A stretch of DNA of 51,352 nucleotides, taken from the NCBI GenBank assembly GCA_903870275.1, contig CAIQCK010000025.1, forward strand, positions 1-51,352. Reading direction: 5' to 3'. The first letter of the stretch is position 1. The number at the start of each line of letters is the position of its first letter. The DNA comes from an uncultured bacterium (lineage in GTDB: Bacteria; Verrucomicrobiota; Verrucomicrobiia; CAIQCK01). This document shows, piece by piece, positions 51,065-51,352 of this stretch. Position numbers and translations under genes: made by a program. The notes under the pieces are model-generated. The model saw nothing but the letters and a program-made list of their open reading frames with translations. It ran no database searches and was not told where the DNA came from.

Positions 51065-51352
51065 GAGTTTTGAATTCTGCTTTACGAAGCCAGGCCGGGA
51101 ACTCAACATGTGAACCCCGGTCGCTTGCTTGGTATATCCGAGGATGCAAAGGGACAAGCCTATTTTATGTCTGTGGTCAGTGGCGAGAGGGACTTCGGGC
51201 GCGCAGAGTTCAACGCGTTGACTCAAATTAAATGACACCGAAGGGGACGGGCTGAGGGGGCGAAAAAGGGGTCGTTGACTCATGGAGAAAAGACACCCGA
51301 AAAGGGTGGCCATGAACATGAACCGAACGATCAAAGACGACCTGTTGCCCAA
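51065..51352. other. Leader of the GH78-like gene; possible plus-strand gene start at the edge
   Basis: The first part must hold the promoter of the rhamnosidase gene, but no clear boxes were found. From 51312 an ATG opens a plus-strand frame to the edge (MNMNRTIKDDLLP), too short to judge. GTTGACTCA occurs twice (near 51217 and 51273). Confidence 0.3.

Noticed and set aside
51312..51352. Start of a plus-strand gene at the right edge
   Set aside because: Only 13 codons are visible and there is no convincing ribosome-binding site.

Overview
The window looks like a chromosomal stretch of a GC-rich Verrucomicrobiota bacterium, probably of the Pedosphaera/Limisphaerales type. This is inferred from gene style, not from a marker gene: a giant secreted mosaic protein with RCC1, kelch and adhesin-like repeats, Tat-exported sugar enzymes, an eukaryote-like kinase, several plant-polysaccharide enzymes, and intergenic DNA full of small palindromic and tandem elements. 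Housekeeping genes (gltBD, ychF, trpS, scpAB, pheA, nagB, two tRNAs) are interleaved with accessory genes.

Layout. 1-8525 (-) is the N-terminal 2841 codons of a giant exported repeat protein that continues beyond the left edge. 8934-9704 (-) is a NarL/LuxR-type regulator with a degenerate receiver. Paired GGG-N4-CCC-like boxes lie both upstream of the regulator and upstream of the giant gene, suggesting one regulatory circuit. 10129-16886 (-) is a tightly coupled two-gene unit: a soluble M48-like zinc peptidase overlapping by 4 bp a 1852-residue protein that joins a kinase-like remnant, DUF4011, an SF1 helicase, a Vsr-like nuclease and a WGR domain. This resembles a defence system and is the best candidate for an undescribed one. 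It sits beside a decayed hsdM fragment and a TPR remnant, followed by tRNA-Thr at 17842.

18258-30926 (-) holds a Tat-exported sugar isomerase-like protein, gltD and gltB with a LysR gene directly upstream, nagB, a secreted esterase, a PL22-like oligogalacturonide lyase, a membrane-anchored kinase homologue, and tRNA-Glu with its own promoter and terminator. 31309-34415 (+) holds a lipoprotein, an unknown small protein, a hicB-hicA toxin-antitoxin pair, a peptidase E homologue and a Nudix hydrolase. A roughly 1 kb gene-free stretch full of repeats precedes ychF (35415, +).

36649-40957 (-) runs trpS, scpA, scpB, a chorismate mutase/prephenate dehydratase gene that lacks the middle of its dehydratase domain, and a Wza-like export lipoprotein. 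41083-43005 has an AraC regulator divergent from a DapA/NanA-family aldolase. 43040-51064 (-) is a glycan-degradation cluster: a GH78-like rhamnosidase, a GH42-like beta-galactosidase, an unknown secreted protein, and an alpha/beta hydrolase interrupted by one in-frame TGA. Together with nagB, the esterase and the PL22-like lyase it suggests a heterotroph that degrades pectin- or rhamnogalacturonan-type material. No CRISPR array, rRNA operon, intact insertion sequence or prophage was seen.
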